From contig CAZGAS010000029.1 of NCBI GenBank assembly GCA_964523875.1, positions 1-14,499 on the forward strand: DNA of 14,499 bases, given 5' to 3'. Made by a program: the position numbers and the translations under genes. The first letter of the stretch is position 1. Every line of letters begins with the position of its first letter. This document shows, piece by piece, positions 6,501 through 14,456 of the stretch. Source of the stretch: JAUVHV01 sp964523875. GTDB taxonomy: Bacteria; Omnitrophota; Gorgyraeia; JABMRG01. Under the pieces are notes generated by a model, which saw only the letters and a list, made by a program, of their open reading frames with translations, did not search any database and was not told the origin of the DNA.

Positions 6501-7288
6501 GAGAGATAGATAAGATAAAAAGAGGGGATGAGCTTCCTCCTGGGGTGTTGAAGAAGGTGGTTGTTAATGTTGCCAACAAGCGTAAAGCTTCTGTAGGTGA
6601 TAAGATAGCGGGCCGCCATGGTAACAAAGGGGTTATTGCGAAGATCCTTCCTGAAGAGGATATGCCTTACCTGTCTGATGGGACTCCTGTAGAGATTGTT
6701 TTAAATCCTTTGGGCGTACCCTCTCGAATGAATGTAGGCCAGTTGCTTGAAACCCATCTTGGTTGGGCAGCTCAGATATTAGGGATTAAGATAGCTTCCC
6801 CGGTATTTGACGGCGCAAGTGAGGATGAGATAAGATCTGAAATGAAGAAAGCCAATCTGCCTGATACGGGTAAGGTTGTGCTATACGACGGCTTGACTGG
6901 TGAGCCTTTTGACCAAAAGATAACAGTAGGCTATATATATATGATGAAATTGGCGCACCTGGTAGATGATAAGATCCACGCACGCTCCATAGGCCCTTAT
7001 TCTCTGGTAACGCAGCAGCCGCTTGGAGGTAAGGCGCAGTTTGGAGGCCAGAGGTTTGGAGAGATGGAAGTATGGGCTCTGGAGGCATATGGCGCGGCGT
7101 ATACCCTGCAGGAGCTTTTAACTGTAAAGAGTGACGATGTTATGGGTAGAACACGTATGTATGAGGCTATAGTTAAAGGCGAGAATGCCTTGCCGCCCGG
7201 TACGCCGGAATCGTTTAATGTTCTTGTTAAAGAACTGCAGAGCCTTGGCCTTGATGTCAAGACAGCAAAGAAGGAACAGTCTAGTTAA
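3584..7288 (+). CDS. rpoB: DNA-directed RNA polymerase subunit beta
   Basis: The 1234-residue beta subunit of RNA polymerase, forming one pincer and half of the active site. It reads without a break. The rifampicin pocket is at about residues 440-464 (SQLSQFMDQTNPLAEMTHKR), with Q444, D447, H457, R460 and S462 matching the wild-type E. coli Q513, D516, H526, R529 and S531. It is followed by RVCPIETPEGPNIGL. Other landmarks are EDAILIS (active-site lobe), RHGNKG, LNPLGVPSRMN and the C-terminal clamp GGQRFGEMEVWALEAYGA. A charged, coiled-coil-like section at about 870-985 sits where other long beta subunits carry the flap-proximal insert. The start is ATG 3584 with AGGA (3575-3578) upstream. 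The 68-base spacer after rplL has only small palindromes and no terminator; rpoC follows after 24 bases. Confidence 0.99.
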   Translation: MTIQRKNFSKVKHSYPIPNLLEVQVNSFNDFIQAGVSRTKRKDRGLQEVFTSIFPVESYDGNSRLEFVSYSLAKPKYDITECKVRSMTYAASLKVKVRLCLKDCIKEQEVYIGDLPLMTPVGTFIINGDERVVVSQLHRSPGVSFESELHPNGKKIYSSRLIPYRGAWLEFEFDAYDNLHAYIDRRKKVLSTVFLRALGFSHDEDILKIFSNIVEINKPSIADMNKYIGSIVLEDVIDNETGLTLMQNKEKITKELAAKVAAGKVSSIKIAQEPPDEIINTLAKDHTKSTDDALIEIYRKLRPGDPPTIESAQSLLDTLFFDKKRYDLSRVGRYMINRKLDMNIPLDHRVLDNDAAVKTIKRLMDLKLTEGQTDDIDHLGNRRVRTIGELLLNQFRIGFTRLERAVKERMSIYDLENVMPHNLINSKLVSGVIKDFFGRSQLSQFMDQTNPLAEMTHKRRVSALGPGGLSRERAGFEVRDVHYSHYGRVCPIETPEGPNIGLIASLSTYARINEFGFIETPYLRVENGKLTKKIEYLSADVEDNYYIAQANSKVDAQGRFTEDLVFCRYKSDFPKISPKQVQYIDVSPTQLVSVAASIIPFLEHDDANRALMGSNMQRQAVPLLRAQEPLVGTGMEAKVARDSGAMVIAKSSGTVKNIQSDEIQVGERVYKLKKYQRSNASTCVNQKAIVKLGQKVKAGDIIADGPATSNGELALGYNLLVAFMPWRGYNFEDAILISQKLVKDDMFTSIHIEEFGIEARDTRLGPEDITRDIPNISEESLKNLDAEGIIHIGAEVGPGDILVGKVMPKSETELSPEEKLLRAIFGEKAGDVRDASLVVPPGVEGVVIDVKIFSRKQHRPKGKEELTKEITQIEEIKEYYGSQIKTLEQDKILKLTKFLVGKKITNSLLNEQTGAIIIAAGKTIKKSDVKKLPKCDIVSLKFSVEESELEEEIKRIIKILEEQIEDLIYEEDREIDKIKRGDELPPGVLKKVVVNVANKRKASVGDKIAGRHGNKGVIAKILPEEDMPYLSDGTPVEIVLNPLGVPSRMNVGQLLETHLGWAAQILGIKIASPVFDGASEDEIRSEMKKANLPDTGKVVLYDGLTGEPFDQKITVGYIYMMKLAHLVDDKIHARSIGPYSLVTQQPLGGKAQFGGQRFGEMEVWALEAYGAAYTLQELLTVKSDDVMGRTRMYEAIVKGENALPPGTPESFNVLVKELQSLGLDVKTAKKEQSS

Positions 7289-7312
7289 CCCTGTATTTTA
7301 CGGAGCAGATAA

Positions 7313-10300
7313 ATGAGTATAGATGTAAAATTTGATTCAGTTAGTATAAACATAGCGTCACCGGAAGTGATAAAATCATGGTCCAAAGGTGAAGTCAAGA
7401 AGCCTGAAACCATTAATTACCGTACATTGCGTCCGGAAAAGGATGGATTATTTTGTGAGAGGATATTCGGCCCGGTAAGAGATTGGGAATGCAGCTGTGG
7501 TAAATACAAGCGTATTAAGCATAAGGGTATTATTTGTGATCGTTGCGGTGTTGAGGTGACTTTATCTAAGGTCAGACGCGAAAAGATGGGTCATATCGAG
7601 CTCGCTACGCCTGTTTCGCATATCTGGTTTTTCAAGGTAGTCCCTTCAAGGATAGGAACGCTTTTAGGTATCACTTTAAGAGAGCTTGAAAAAGTACTTT
7701 ATTATGAAGAGTATATAGTAATCGATCCAGGTGAAACCGGCCTAAAAGAGAGAGAATTATTAAACGATGAAAAGTACCGTCAGTATAGCCAGGAGCATAA
7801 AGACGGATTTAAGGCTATGATGGGCGCGGAGGCGGTAAAAGAGATATTAAAGAAGGTTGACCTTACAAAATTATCATCAAAGACTATCAAGGATTTCAAG
7901 AACTCAAAGGGGGAACAGACCCAGAAGAGATTGGCAAAGATACTTAAAATAGTCGAGCAGTTCAAACACAGCGAGAATAATCCGGAATGGATGATAATGG
8001 ATATAATACCTGTTATCCCCCCGGATCTTCGTCCTTTGGTACCTCTTGATGGTGGCCGTTTCGCGACCAGCGATCTAAACGACCTCTATAGGAGAGTTAT
8101 TAACAGGAACAATCGTTTAAAGAAGCTTATGGATTTGAAGGCGCCAGAGGTAATTATAAGAAATGAGAAGAGGATGTTGCAGGAGGCGGTTGACGCGCTC
8201 TTTGATAATGGCAGGCATGGCAGGCCCGTACTTGGCACTGGAAACAGGCCATTAAAATCATTAAGTGATATGCTAAAGGGTAAGCAGGGCCGTTTTAGAC
8301 AGAACCTTTTAGGTAAGAGGGTAGATTATTCAGGAAGGTCTGTTATAGTAATAGGCCCGGAACTAAAACTGCATCAGTGCGGACTTCCTAAGAAGATGGC
8401 ATTAGAGTTATTCGAGCCCTTTATAATAAAGAAACTGAAAGAGCGCGGTTTTGTTCATACGATTAAGAGTGCTAAGAGAATGGTAGAAAAGGCAAAACTT
8501 GAGGTATGGGATATCTTAGAAGAGGTCATAGCGGATCACCCTATACTCTTAAACAGAGCGCCGACCCTGCATAGGCTTGGAATACAGGCTTTCCAGCCAG
8601 TCTTGATAGAAGGAAAAGCGATAAGGATTCATCCACTTGTCTGTTCAGCATTTAATGCTGATTTTGATGGTGACCAGATGGCTGTTCATGTTCCACTTTC
8701 AATAGAGGCTCAGATGGAAACACGCCTTCTTATGATGGCGTCAAATAATATATTCTCACCATCTAGTGGCGAGCCGATAGTAGCGCCTACGCAGGATATA
8801 GTTATAGGCCTTCATTATATTACTAAGGAGAATAAGGGTGAGCTTGGAGAAGGCATGATCTTTGCCTCAATGGATGAGGCGATATCCGCTTATAATGATA
8901 AGCAGGTTCATATACACGCGTTGGTCAAGGTAAGGATAGAACAGAAGATTATTGAGACAACTCCCGGTAGAATTATATTGAATAAGGCCCTGCCTAAAGA
9001 CCTGCCATTTTTCAATGATATTATTAACAAGAAAAAGATAGCGAACTTGATAACCATTTCTTATAAGAGATTTGGCCATAGCCGTACTGTGCGACTTTTA
9101 GATGATTTAAAGACCTTGGGTTTCCGATGGGCAACAAAAGCAGGACTTTCTATATCAGTTGATGATTTAAAGCTTTTACATGAGAAGAAACAGATTATAG
9201 GCGATGCGCAAAAGCTGGTAAATGATGTCCAGGCTCAGTATAGAAAGGGTATTATAACCGATCGTGAGCGATATAATAAGATAGTTGATATATGGACACA
9301 TGTTACAGATGTTATCTCAGATAAGGTTATAGATAATCTTGGAGAGTTTAATCCTATATTTATGATGGCGGATTCAGGAGCTCGTGGTTCAAGGCAGCAG
9401 ATAAGACAGCTTGCCGGTATGAGGGGCCTAATGGCAAAGCCATCCGGTGAGATTATAGAATACCCTATTACCGCGAATTTCCGTGAAGGGCTTACTGTGC
9501 TTGAGTATTTTATATCAACACATGGCGCTAGAAAGGGTTTAGCCGATACAGCGCTAAAGACCGCGGATTCAGGTTATTTAACGAGAAGGTTAGTTGACGT
9601 CGCGCAGGATGTTATTATTAATGAAGATGATTGCAAGACATTAAATGGTATCCTTATTAGCGCGATTATTGAGGGTGATGAGGTTGTTGTTAGCCTTAAA
9701 GAAAGAATTATCGGACGTGTAGCATGTGACAATATAGTTGATATTATTACAGATGAGTTGATTGTAGAGGCAGGCAAAGAGATAGATGAGGAAAAGGCAG
9801 AGTGCATTGAAACAGCGGGTATAGAGCGCATAAGAATAAGAAGTGTGCTGACTTGTGAAGCGAAAAAAGGAGTATGCGTTAAATGCTATGGCCGCAATCT
9901 CGCTACATTCAGGCTTGTTGAAAAGGGCGAGGCTATTGGTATAGTCGCGGCTCAATCAATCGGAGAACCCGGAACACAGCTTACGATGAGGACCTTTCAT
10001 ATTGGTGGTACTGCGAGCAGGGTTATTGAGCAGGCATTCATAAAATCTAAAAATGATGGTATTGTTAAATACCATAATCTAAGAACAGTAGAAAAGGTCA
10101 GCACGCAGGAGATCATAGTCTTAAATCGTAATGGCCAGGTATCGATAAATGATGAAAGCGGTAGAGAGTTTGAGCGCTACCCAATTCCTCATGGAGCCAT
10201 TATAGCGGTTAAAGAAAATAAGCCCGTAAAGAAGGACGCGATATTTGTGAAATGGGATCCTTACATGTCTCCGATACTTACGGAAATGGCGGGTACGATC

Positions 10301-11341
10301 AGGTTCGAGGATGTAAAAGAAGGTATTACCATGCGTCAGGAGCTGGATCCCCAGACCAAGCTTACTGATACAGTTATCATAGAGCATAAGGGTGAATACC
10401 ACCCCCAGATTGTTATTCAAAATGATAAAAAAGAAGTAGCTGCTTTGTACCCTATACCAGCAGGTGCCCATATCCTGGTTAAAAATGGTTCGCAGGTGAA
10501 GGCAGGCGATTTACTTGCCAAGACTCCGCGTGTTATTACAAAGACAAGAGATATTACAGGAGGACTTCCAAGGGTCGCGGAGTTGTTTGAGGCGCGAAAA
10601 CCAAAGGATCCCGCTATTATCAGTGAGATCGATGGTATAGTTGAGTTCGGTGGTTCTAAAAAGGGCCAGAGGAGAATAATAGTAAAGAGTTCTACGGATA
10701 TGACAAAAGAGTATCTTATCCCGCACGGCAAGCATCTTAATGTTTATAAGGGGGATAGAGTATATGCCGGCCAGCAGCTGATAGATGGTCCGGTTGTACC
10801 CCAGGATATACTTAAAGTTTCAGGCGATAAGTCACTCCAGGAATATCTGGTAAATGAAGTTCAGGAGGTTTATCGCCTTCAGGGAGTAAAGATAAATGAC
10901 AAGCATATAGAGGTCATAGTAAGGCAGATGCTTAAGAAGGTCAGGATAGATGACCCGGGAGATACAGACTTCCTAGTTGGCTCTAATGTAGATAAAATAA
11001 TATTTCAGGAAGGTAACCAGAAGGTCCTAAAGAAGAAAAAGAAGCCCGCTAAAGCGACACCTATACTCCTTGGCATAACAAAGGCGTCCTTGAGTACTGA
11101 AAGCTTTATATCCGCCGCGAGTTTTCAGGAGACGACACGTATATTAACAGAAGCCGCCGCAAGTGGAAAAGTGGACAATCTTTTAGGTTTAAAAGAGAAT
11201 GTAATAATGGGCCATCCTGTTCCCGCGGGAACGGGATTCGCGGAGAACAGAAATATAGAACTTATAAAGAAGGTGGACGGGATAAAGAAGGCAAAACCGG
11301 AAGCTGAAGATCAGGAAGCTCAGGATAAAGAGACTAAATAA
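7313..11341 (+). CDS. rpoC: DNA-directed RNA polymerase subunit beta-prime
   Basis: The 1342-residue beta-prime subunit, intact. Zinc site 1 is C60/C62/C75/C78 in the clamp. The catalytic NADFDGDQ loop gives D450, D452 and D454 for the active-site magnesium. Bridge-helix residues are in GARKGLADTALKTADSGYLT. Zinc site 2 is C774/C848/C855/C858, with the same spacing as E. coli C814/C888/C895/C898. The trigger loop has M892, R893 and H896, and is split by an insertion at about 904-1073 in the position of E. coli SI3, then resumes at RDITGGLPRV. SI3 is typical of Gram-negative-type lineages. VNEVQDVYRLQGV-like and LLGITKASL segments mark the C-terminal part, and the last ~24 residues are a charged tail. 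GGAG (7302-7305) precedes ATG 7313. Confidence 0.99.
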   Translation: MSIDVKFDSVSINIASPEVIKSWSKGEVKKPETINYRTLRPEKDGLFCERIFGPVRDWECSCGKYKRIKHKGIICDRCGVEVTLSKVRREKMGHIELATPVSHIWFFKVVPSRIGTLLGITLRELEKVLYYEEYIVIDPGETGLKERELLNDEKYRQYSQEHKDGFKAMMGAEAVKEILKKVDLTKLSSKTIKDFKNSKGEQTQKRLAKILKIVEQFKHSENNPEWMIMDIIPVIPPDLRPLVPLDGGRFATSDLNDLYRRVINRNNRLKKLMDLKAPEVIIRNEKRMLQEAVDALFDNGRHGRPVLGTGNRPLKSLSDMLKGKQGRFRQNLLGKRVDYSGRSVIVIGPELKLHQCGLPKKMALELFEPFIIKKLKERGFVHTIKSAKRMVEKAKLEVWDILEEVIADHPILLNRAPTLHRLGIQAFQPVLIEGKAIRIHPLVCSAFNADFDGDQMAVHVPLSIEAQMETRLLMMASNNIFSPSSGEPIVAPTQDIVIGLHYITKENKGELGEGMIFASMDEAISAYNDKQVHIHALVKVRIEQKIIETTPGRIILNKALPKDLPFFNDIINKKKIANLITISYKRFGHSRTVRLLDDLKTLGFRWATKAGLSISVDDLKLLHEKKQIIGDAQKLVNDVQAQYRKGIITDRERYNKIVDIWTHVTDVISDKVIDNLGEFNPIFMMADSGARGSRQQIRQLAGMRGLMAKPSGEIIEYPITANFREGLTVLEYFISTHGARKGLADTALKTADSGYLTRRLVDVAQDVIINEDDCKTLNGILISAIIEGDEVVVSLKERIIGRVACDNIVDIITDELIVEAGKEIDEEKAECIETAGIERIRIRSVLTCEAKKGVCVKCYGRNLATFRLVEKGEAIGIVAAQSIGEPGTQLTMRTFHIGGTASRVIEQAFIKSKNDGIVKYHNLRTVEKVSTQEIIVLNRNGQVSINDESGREFERYPIPHGAIIAVKENKPVKKDAIFVKWDPYMSPILTEMAGTIRFEDVKEGITMRQELDPQTKLTDTVIIEHKGEYHPQIVIQNDKKEVAALYPIPAGAHILVKNGSQVKAGDLLAKTPRVITKTRDITGGLPRVAELFEARKPKDPAIISEIDGIVEFGGSKKGQRRIIVKSSTDMTKEYLIPHGKHLNVYKGDRVYAGQQLIDGPVVPQDILKVSGDKSLQEYLVNEVQEVYRLQGVKINDKHIEVIVRQMLKKVRIDDPGDTDFLVGSNVDKIIFQEGNQKVLKKKKKPAKATPILLGITKASLSTESFISAASFQETTRILTEAAASGKVDNLLGLKENVIMGHPVPAGTGFAENRNIELIKKVDGIKKAKPEAEDQEAQDKETK

Positions 11342-11370
11342 TCAATCCCTGTGAGGAGTAAACAAACATT

Positions 11371-11763
11371 ATGCCAACGATAAATCAGTTGATACGAAAA
11401 GGTAGAAAAGTTATTACAACAAAGACAAAGTCACCGGCTTTGAAGGGTTCGCCTCAGAGAAGAGGGGTATGTCTTCAGGTAAAGACACAGACCCCTAAGA
11501 AGCCTAATTCAGCGTTAAGAAAGATAGCCAGGGTAAGGCTTACTAATGGTATTGAGGTTACAGCGTATATTCCGGGAGAAGGGCATAACCTGCAAGAGCA
11601 TTCGATAGTTCTTGTAAGGGGTGGTAAAGTAAAGGACTTGCCGGGTGTCAGGTATCATATAGTCAGAGGTATCCTTGATACGCAGGGGGTCGCGAACAGG
11701 AAGAATAGCCGCTCGAAGTACGGAGGCAAGAGGCCAAAACCAGGCGCTGCTCCGGCAGCCTGA
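11371..11763 (+). CDS. rpsL: 30S ribosomal protein S12
   Basis: A 130-residue S12, the decoding-centre protein that monitors codon-anticodon pairing and is the classic streptomycin-resistance locus. The central TPKKPNSALRK has K43, and VKDLPGVRYH has K88 and D89, the latter being the residue methylthiolated in some bacteria. Both lysines are in the streptomycin-sensitive state. It runs about six residues past E. coli S12, with the tail KPGAAPAA. GAGGAG (11353-11358) is 12 bases before the ATG, a rather long spacing. rpsL starts 29 bases after rpoC with no terminator between them, so it probably shares the polymerase transcript. No L7Ae-like gene separates them, unlike in many Firmicutes. Confidence 0.98.
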   Translation: MPTINQLIRKGRKVITTKTKSPALKGSPQRRGVCLQVKTQTPKKPNSALRKIARVRLTNGIEVTAYIPGEGHNLQEHSIVLVRGGKVKDLPGVRYHIVRGILDTQGVANRKNSRSKYGGKRPKPGAAPAA

Positions 11764-11812
11764 GCGTAATTCGATAACCGTAGACTTAAACTTAGTTTAG
11801 AAGGATAAGATA

Positions 11813-12283
11813 ATGAGAAGAAGAAGGGCAGAAAAAAGAAAAGTATTACCGGATCCAAAATATAAATCTGAGATGATATCCAAATTTATAAATATTGTAA
11901 TGGAGAGAGGCAAAAAGGCTACAGCGGAAAGAATTGTTTATGACGCCTTTGATGGTTTACAGGAGAAGACCGGCAAGAATAACGCCCTGGAGCTTTTTCA
12001 GCAGGTTTTAGATAATATAAGGCCGATGCTTGAGTTGAAGTCAAGGCGTGTCGGAGGCGCGACATATCAGGTGCCTATAGAGGTAACTCACGCGCGAGGT
12101 ATAACTATAGCCATGCGCTGGTTAAGAAATTTCGCCAGGCTTCGTAAGGGCGGGCCGATGAGCGCCAGATTGACAACAGAGTTATTTGACGCTTATCAGA
12201 AGCAGGGCTCAGCGATAAAAAAGAAGGAAGATACACATAAGATGGCAGAGGCTAATAAGGCATTTAGCCACTTTAAATGGTAA
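11813..12283 (+). CDS. rpsG: 30S ribosomal protein S7
   Basis: A 156-residue S7, the normal length. S7 nucleates assembly of the 30S head by binding the 3' domain of 16S rRNA and lies at the E site and mRNA exit. Recognisable parts are the basic start MRRRRAEKR, then KFINIVMERGKK, the beta-hairpin region RRVGGATYQVPIEV and the C-terminal helix with EANKAFSHFKW, which ends very like other bacterial S7 proteins. AGAAGGA (11799-11805) is well placed for ATG 11813. The 49-base spacer after rpsL holds a small AT-rich hairpin (11787-11799) next to that site. In E. coli S7 represses translation in the equivalent spacer, but I see no clear copy of that structure here. Confidence 0.98.
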   Translation: MRRRRAEKRKVLPDPKYKSEMISKFINIVMERGKKATAERIVYDAFDGLQEKTGKNNALELFQQVLDNIRPMLELKSRRVGGATYQVPIEVTHARGITIAMRWLRNFARLRKGGPMSARLTTELFDAYQKQGSAIKKKEDTHKMAEANKAFSHFKW

Positions 12284-12371
12284 TTGCCCTTCTCGCGGAT
12301 ATTCCGCTGATAACTTATGAACAGTATATATTATGATAACATTATTAGAGAAACCTAAAAAGATAGAAGCC

Positions 12372-14444
12372 ATGAAACAGGATCAGTCCTTATATAAATT
12401 GAGAAATATCGGAATTATGGCGCATATTGACGCGGGTAAGACCACTACTACTGAGAGGATTCTCTATCTTACAGGCCGGATATACAGGGTCGGAGGCGTA
12501 GATGACGGAACTGCCACTATGGACTGGATGCAGCAAGAGCAGGAGCGGGGTATCACTATAACTTCAGCCAGTACAGCATGCAAATGGAAAGATTGTGACA
12601 TTAATATCATTGATACGCCAGGGCATGTTGATTTTACGGTAGAGGTTGAAAGGTCGCTACGGGTTCTTGATGGCGGGATAGTTATATTCTGCGCTGTAGG
12701 TGGAGTAGAGCCTCAAAGCGAGACTGTCTGGAGACAGGCAGATAATTACAAGGTTCCCAGGATGGCATATATAAATAAGATGGATCGTACCGGAGCTGAC
12801 TTCTTCGCGGTTGAAAAACAGATTAAGGACTATCTTGGAGCAAATGCTGTGCCCATTCAGTTGCCTATGGGTTCCGCGGCGGATTTTAAGGGTATCATAG
12901 ATATTATTAATTATAAGGCTATTATATATAAAGATGTGGAAGGTGATGATTTTGATATAGTCGATATCCCTGATGAATACCTTGAGCAGGCACGAGTTTA
13001 TAGGCATAAGCTGCTTGAAGTGGTCGCGGATATTGATGAAAATCTTATGCATAAATATATACAGGATGAAAATAGCGTTACAGTCGATGAGATAAAACAG
13101 GCACTAAGGCAAGGTGTTTTAAAGCTGAAGATAGTCCCTGTTTTATGCGGATCCTCACTTCGTAATAAGGGTGTTGACATTCTAATGAATGCTGTATGCG
13201 ATTATTTGCCATCCCCGCTTGACGTGTCTGCTGTAGAAGGCATAGATCCAAGGAATGAGGCGGTTAAAATGTGTAAAGCGGATAAGGATGAACCATTTGC
13301 CGCTCTCGCGTTTAAGATTGTATCGGACCCATATGTTGGTAAGCTGACATATTTCAGGGTATATTCAGGTTCATTTACATCTGGTGCTTATGTATACAAC
13401 GCGTCTAAGGATAAAAAAGAGAGAATAGGTAAGATAGTTAAGATGCACGCTAATAAGCAGGAGATAGTTGATACTGTATATGCGGGGGATATTGCCGCGG
13501 CGGTTGGGCTTAAAGAGACTAAGACAGGTGATACCCTTTGTACTGAAAAGAACCCTGTTGTACTCGAAAGTATCCATTTTCCTGACCCGGTACTTTTTAT
13601 GGCTATAGAGCCCAAATCTAAACAGGACCAGGATAAACTGGGTATAGTCCTTAAAAAGATAGAGGAGGAGGATCCTTCCTTTAAAGTGAAGTACGATAGT
13701 GACACTGGACAGACAATTATCTCCGGTATGGGTGAGTTGCACCTTGAGGTTATAGTAAATAGAATGGCACAGGAATTTAATCTAAGGGCAAATACAGGTA
13801 AGCCTGAAGTTGCTTATAAAGAGACTATAAAGAAGCGTGCGAGTTCAGTAGGCAAATTTGTTCAGCAGACAGGCGGCCATGGCCAGTACGGGCATGTTGT
13901 TTTTGATGTAGAGACAGGCCAGAGAGGTTCAGGGGTTGTCTTTGAAAGCAGGATCAAGGGTGGAGTAATACCCAGAGAATTTATCCCGGCTGTAAAGAGC
14001 GGCGTATTGGAAGCCGCCAGAAATGGCGTCTTGGCTGGTTATCCTGTTACGGATATACACATTAAACTTATAGATGGTTCATATCATGATGTTGATTCTT
14101 CAGAAATGGCTTTTAAGGCAGCGGCGTGTATCGGTTTAAATGACGCGCTTAGAAAAGGCTTATCTATGCTTTTAGAGCCTATTATGAATATAGAGATTGT
14201 AGTTCCTGAGGAGTTTTTAGGAGATGTTATCGCGGATTATAATTCACGCAGGGGCAAGATAGAATCTATAAAACCAAAGGTTAACCTCCAGGCTGTAAAA
14301 GGTTTTATACCCCTCGCGGAGACCTTTGGATACGCTACTGCGTTGCGCAGCTTGACTCAGGGAAGAGGTACTTATATAATGGAGCCTGCTTATTATAACG
14401 AGGTCCCATCATTTATAGCTGAGAAAATCGTAAGTTTAGGATAA
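12372..14444 (+). CDS. fusA: Translation elongation factor G
   Basis: A 690-residue EF-G, the GTPase that drives tRNA-mRNA translocation and, with RRF, ribosome recycling. Counting from M at 12372, the GTPase motifs are AHIDAGKTT (17-25), RGITIT with T62 in switch I, DTPGHVDF (81-88) and NKMD (135-138). Domain III has GMGELHLEV. Domain IV has QTGGHGQYGHV, with H503 where many EF-Gs have Arg, and the tip GSYHDVDSSE with H572, equivalent to E. coli H583. Domain V ends with EVPSFIAEKIV. An in-frame ATG at 12333 would add 13 residues. Neither start has a good ribosome binding site; I prefer 12372 because it gives the family-standard N-terminus. tuf follows after 12 bases. Confidence 0.97.
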   Translation: MKQDQSLYKLRNIGIMAHIDAGKTTTTERILYLTGRIYRVGGVDDGTATMDWMQQEQERGITITSASTACKWKDCDINIIDTPGHVDFTVEVERSLRVLDGGIVIFCAVGGVEPQSETVWRQADNYKVPRMAYINKMDRTGADFFAVEKQIKDYLGANAVPIQLPMGSAADFKGIIDIINYKAIIYKDVEGDDFDIVDIPDEYLEQARVYRHKLLEVVADIDENLMHKYIQDENSVTVDEIKQALRQGVLKLKIVPVLCGSSLRNKGVDILMNAVCDYLPSPLDVSAVEGIDPRNEAVKMCKADKDEPFAALAFKIVSDPYVGKLTYFRVYSGSFTSGAYVYNASKDKKERIGKIVKMHANKQEIVDTVYAGDIAAAVGLKETKTGDTLCTEKNPVVLESIHFPDPVLFMAIEPKSKQDQDKLGIVLKKIEEEDPSFKVKYDSDTGQTIISGMGELHLEVIVNRMAQEFNLRANTGKPEVAYKETIKKRASSVGKFVQQTGGHGQYGHVVFDVETGQRGSGVVFESRIKGGVIPREFIPAVKSGVLEAARNGVLAGYPVTDIHIKLIDGSYHDVDSSEMAFKAAACIGLNDALRKGLSMLLEPIMNIEIVVPEEFLGDVIADYNSRRGKIESIKPKVNLQAVKGFIPLAETFGYATALRSLTQGRGTYIMEPAYYNEVPSFIAEKIVSLG

Positions 14445-14456
14445 AAAGGAGTAATA

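Noticed and set aside
11787..11799. Hairpin TAAAC-TTA-GTTTA next to the rpsG ribosome binding site, as a possible S7 operator
   Set aside because: Five A/T-rich pairs only and no resemblance I can demonstrate to the known S7 target structure.
12295..12307. Hairpin GCGGA-TAT-TCCGC between rpsG and fusA
   Set aside because: Only 5 bp with a 3-base loop and no T-run afterwards, so not a terminator; could be chance.
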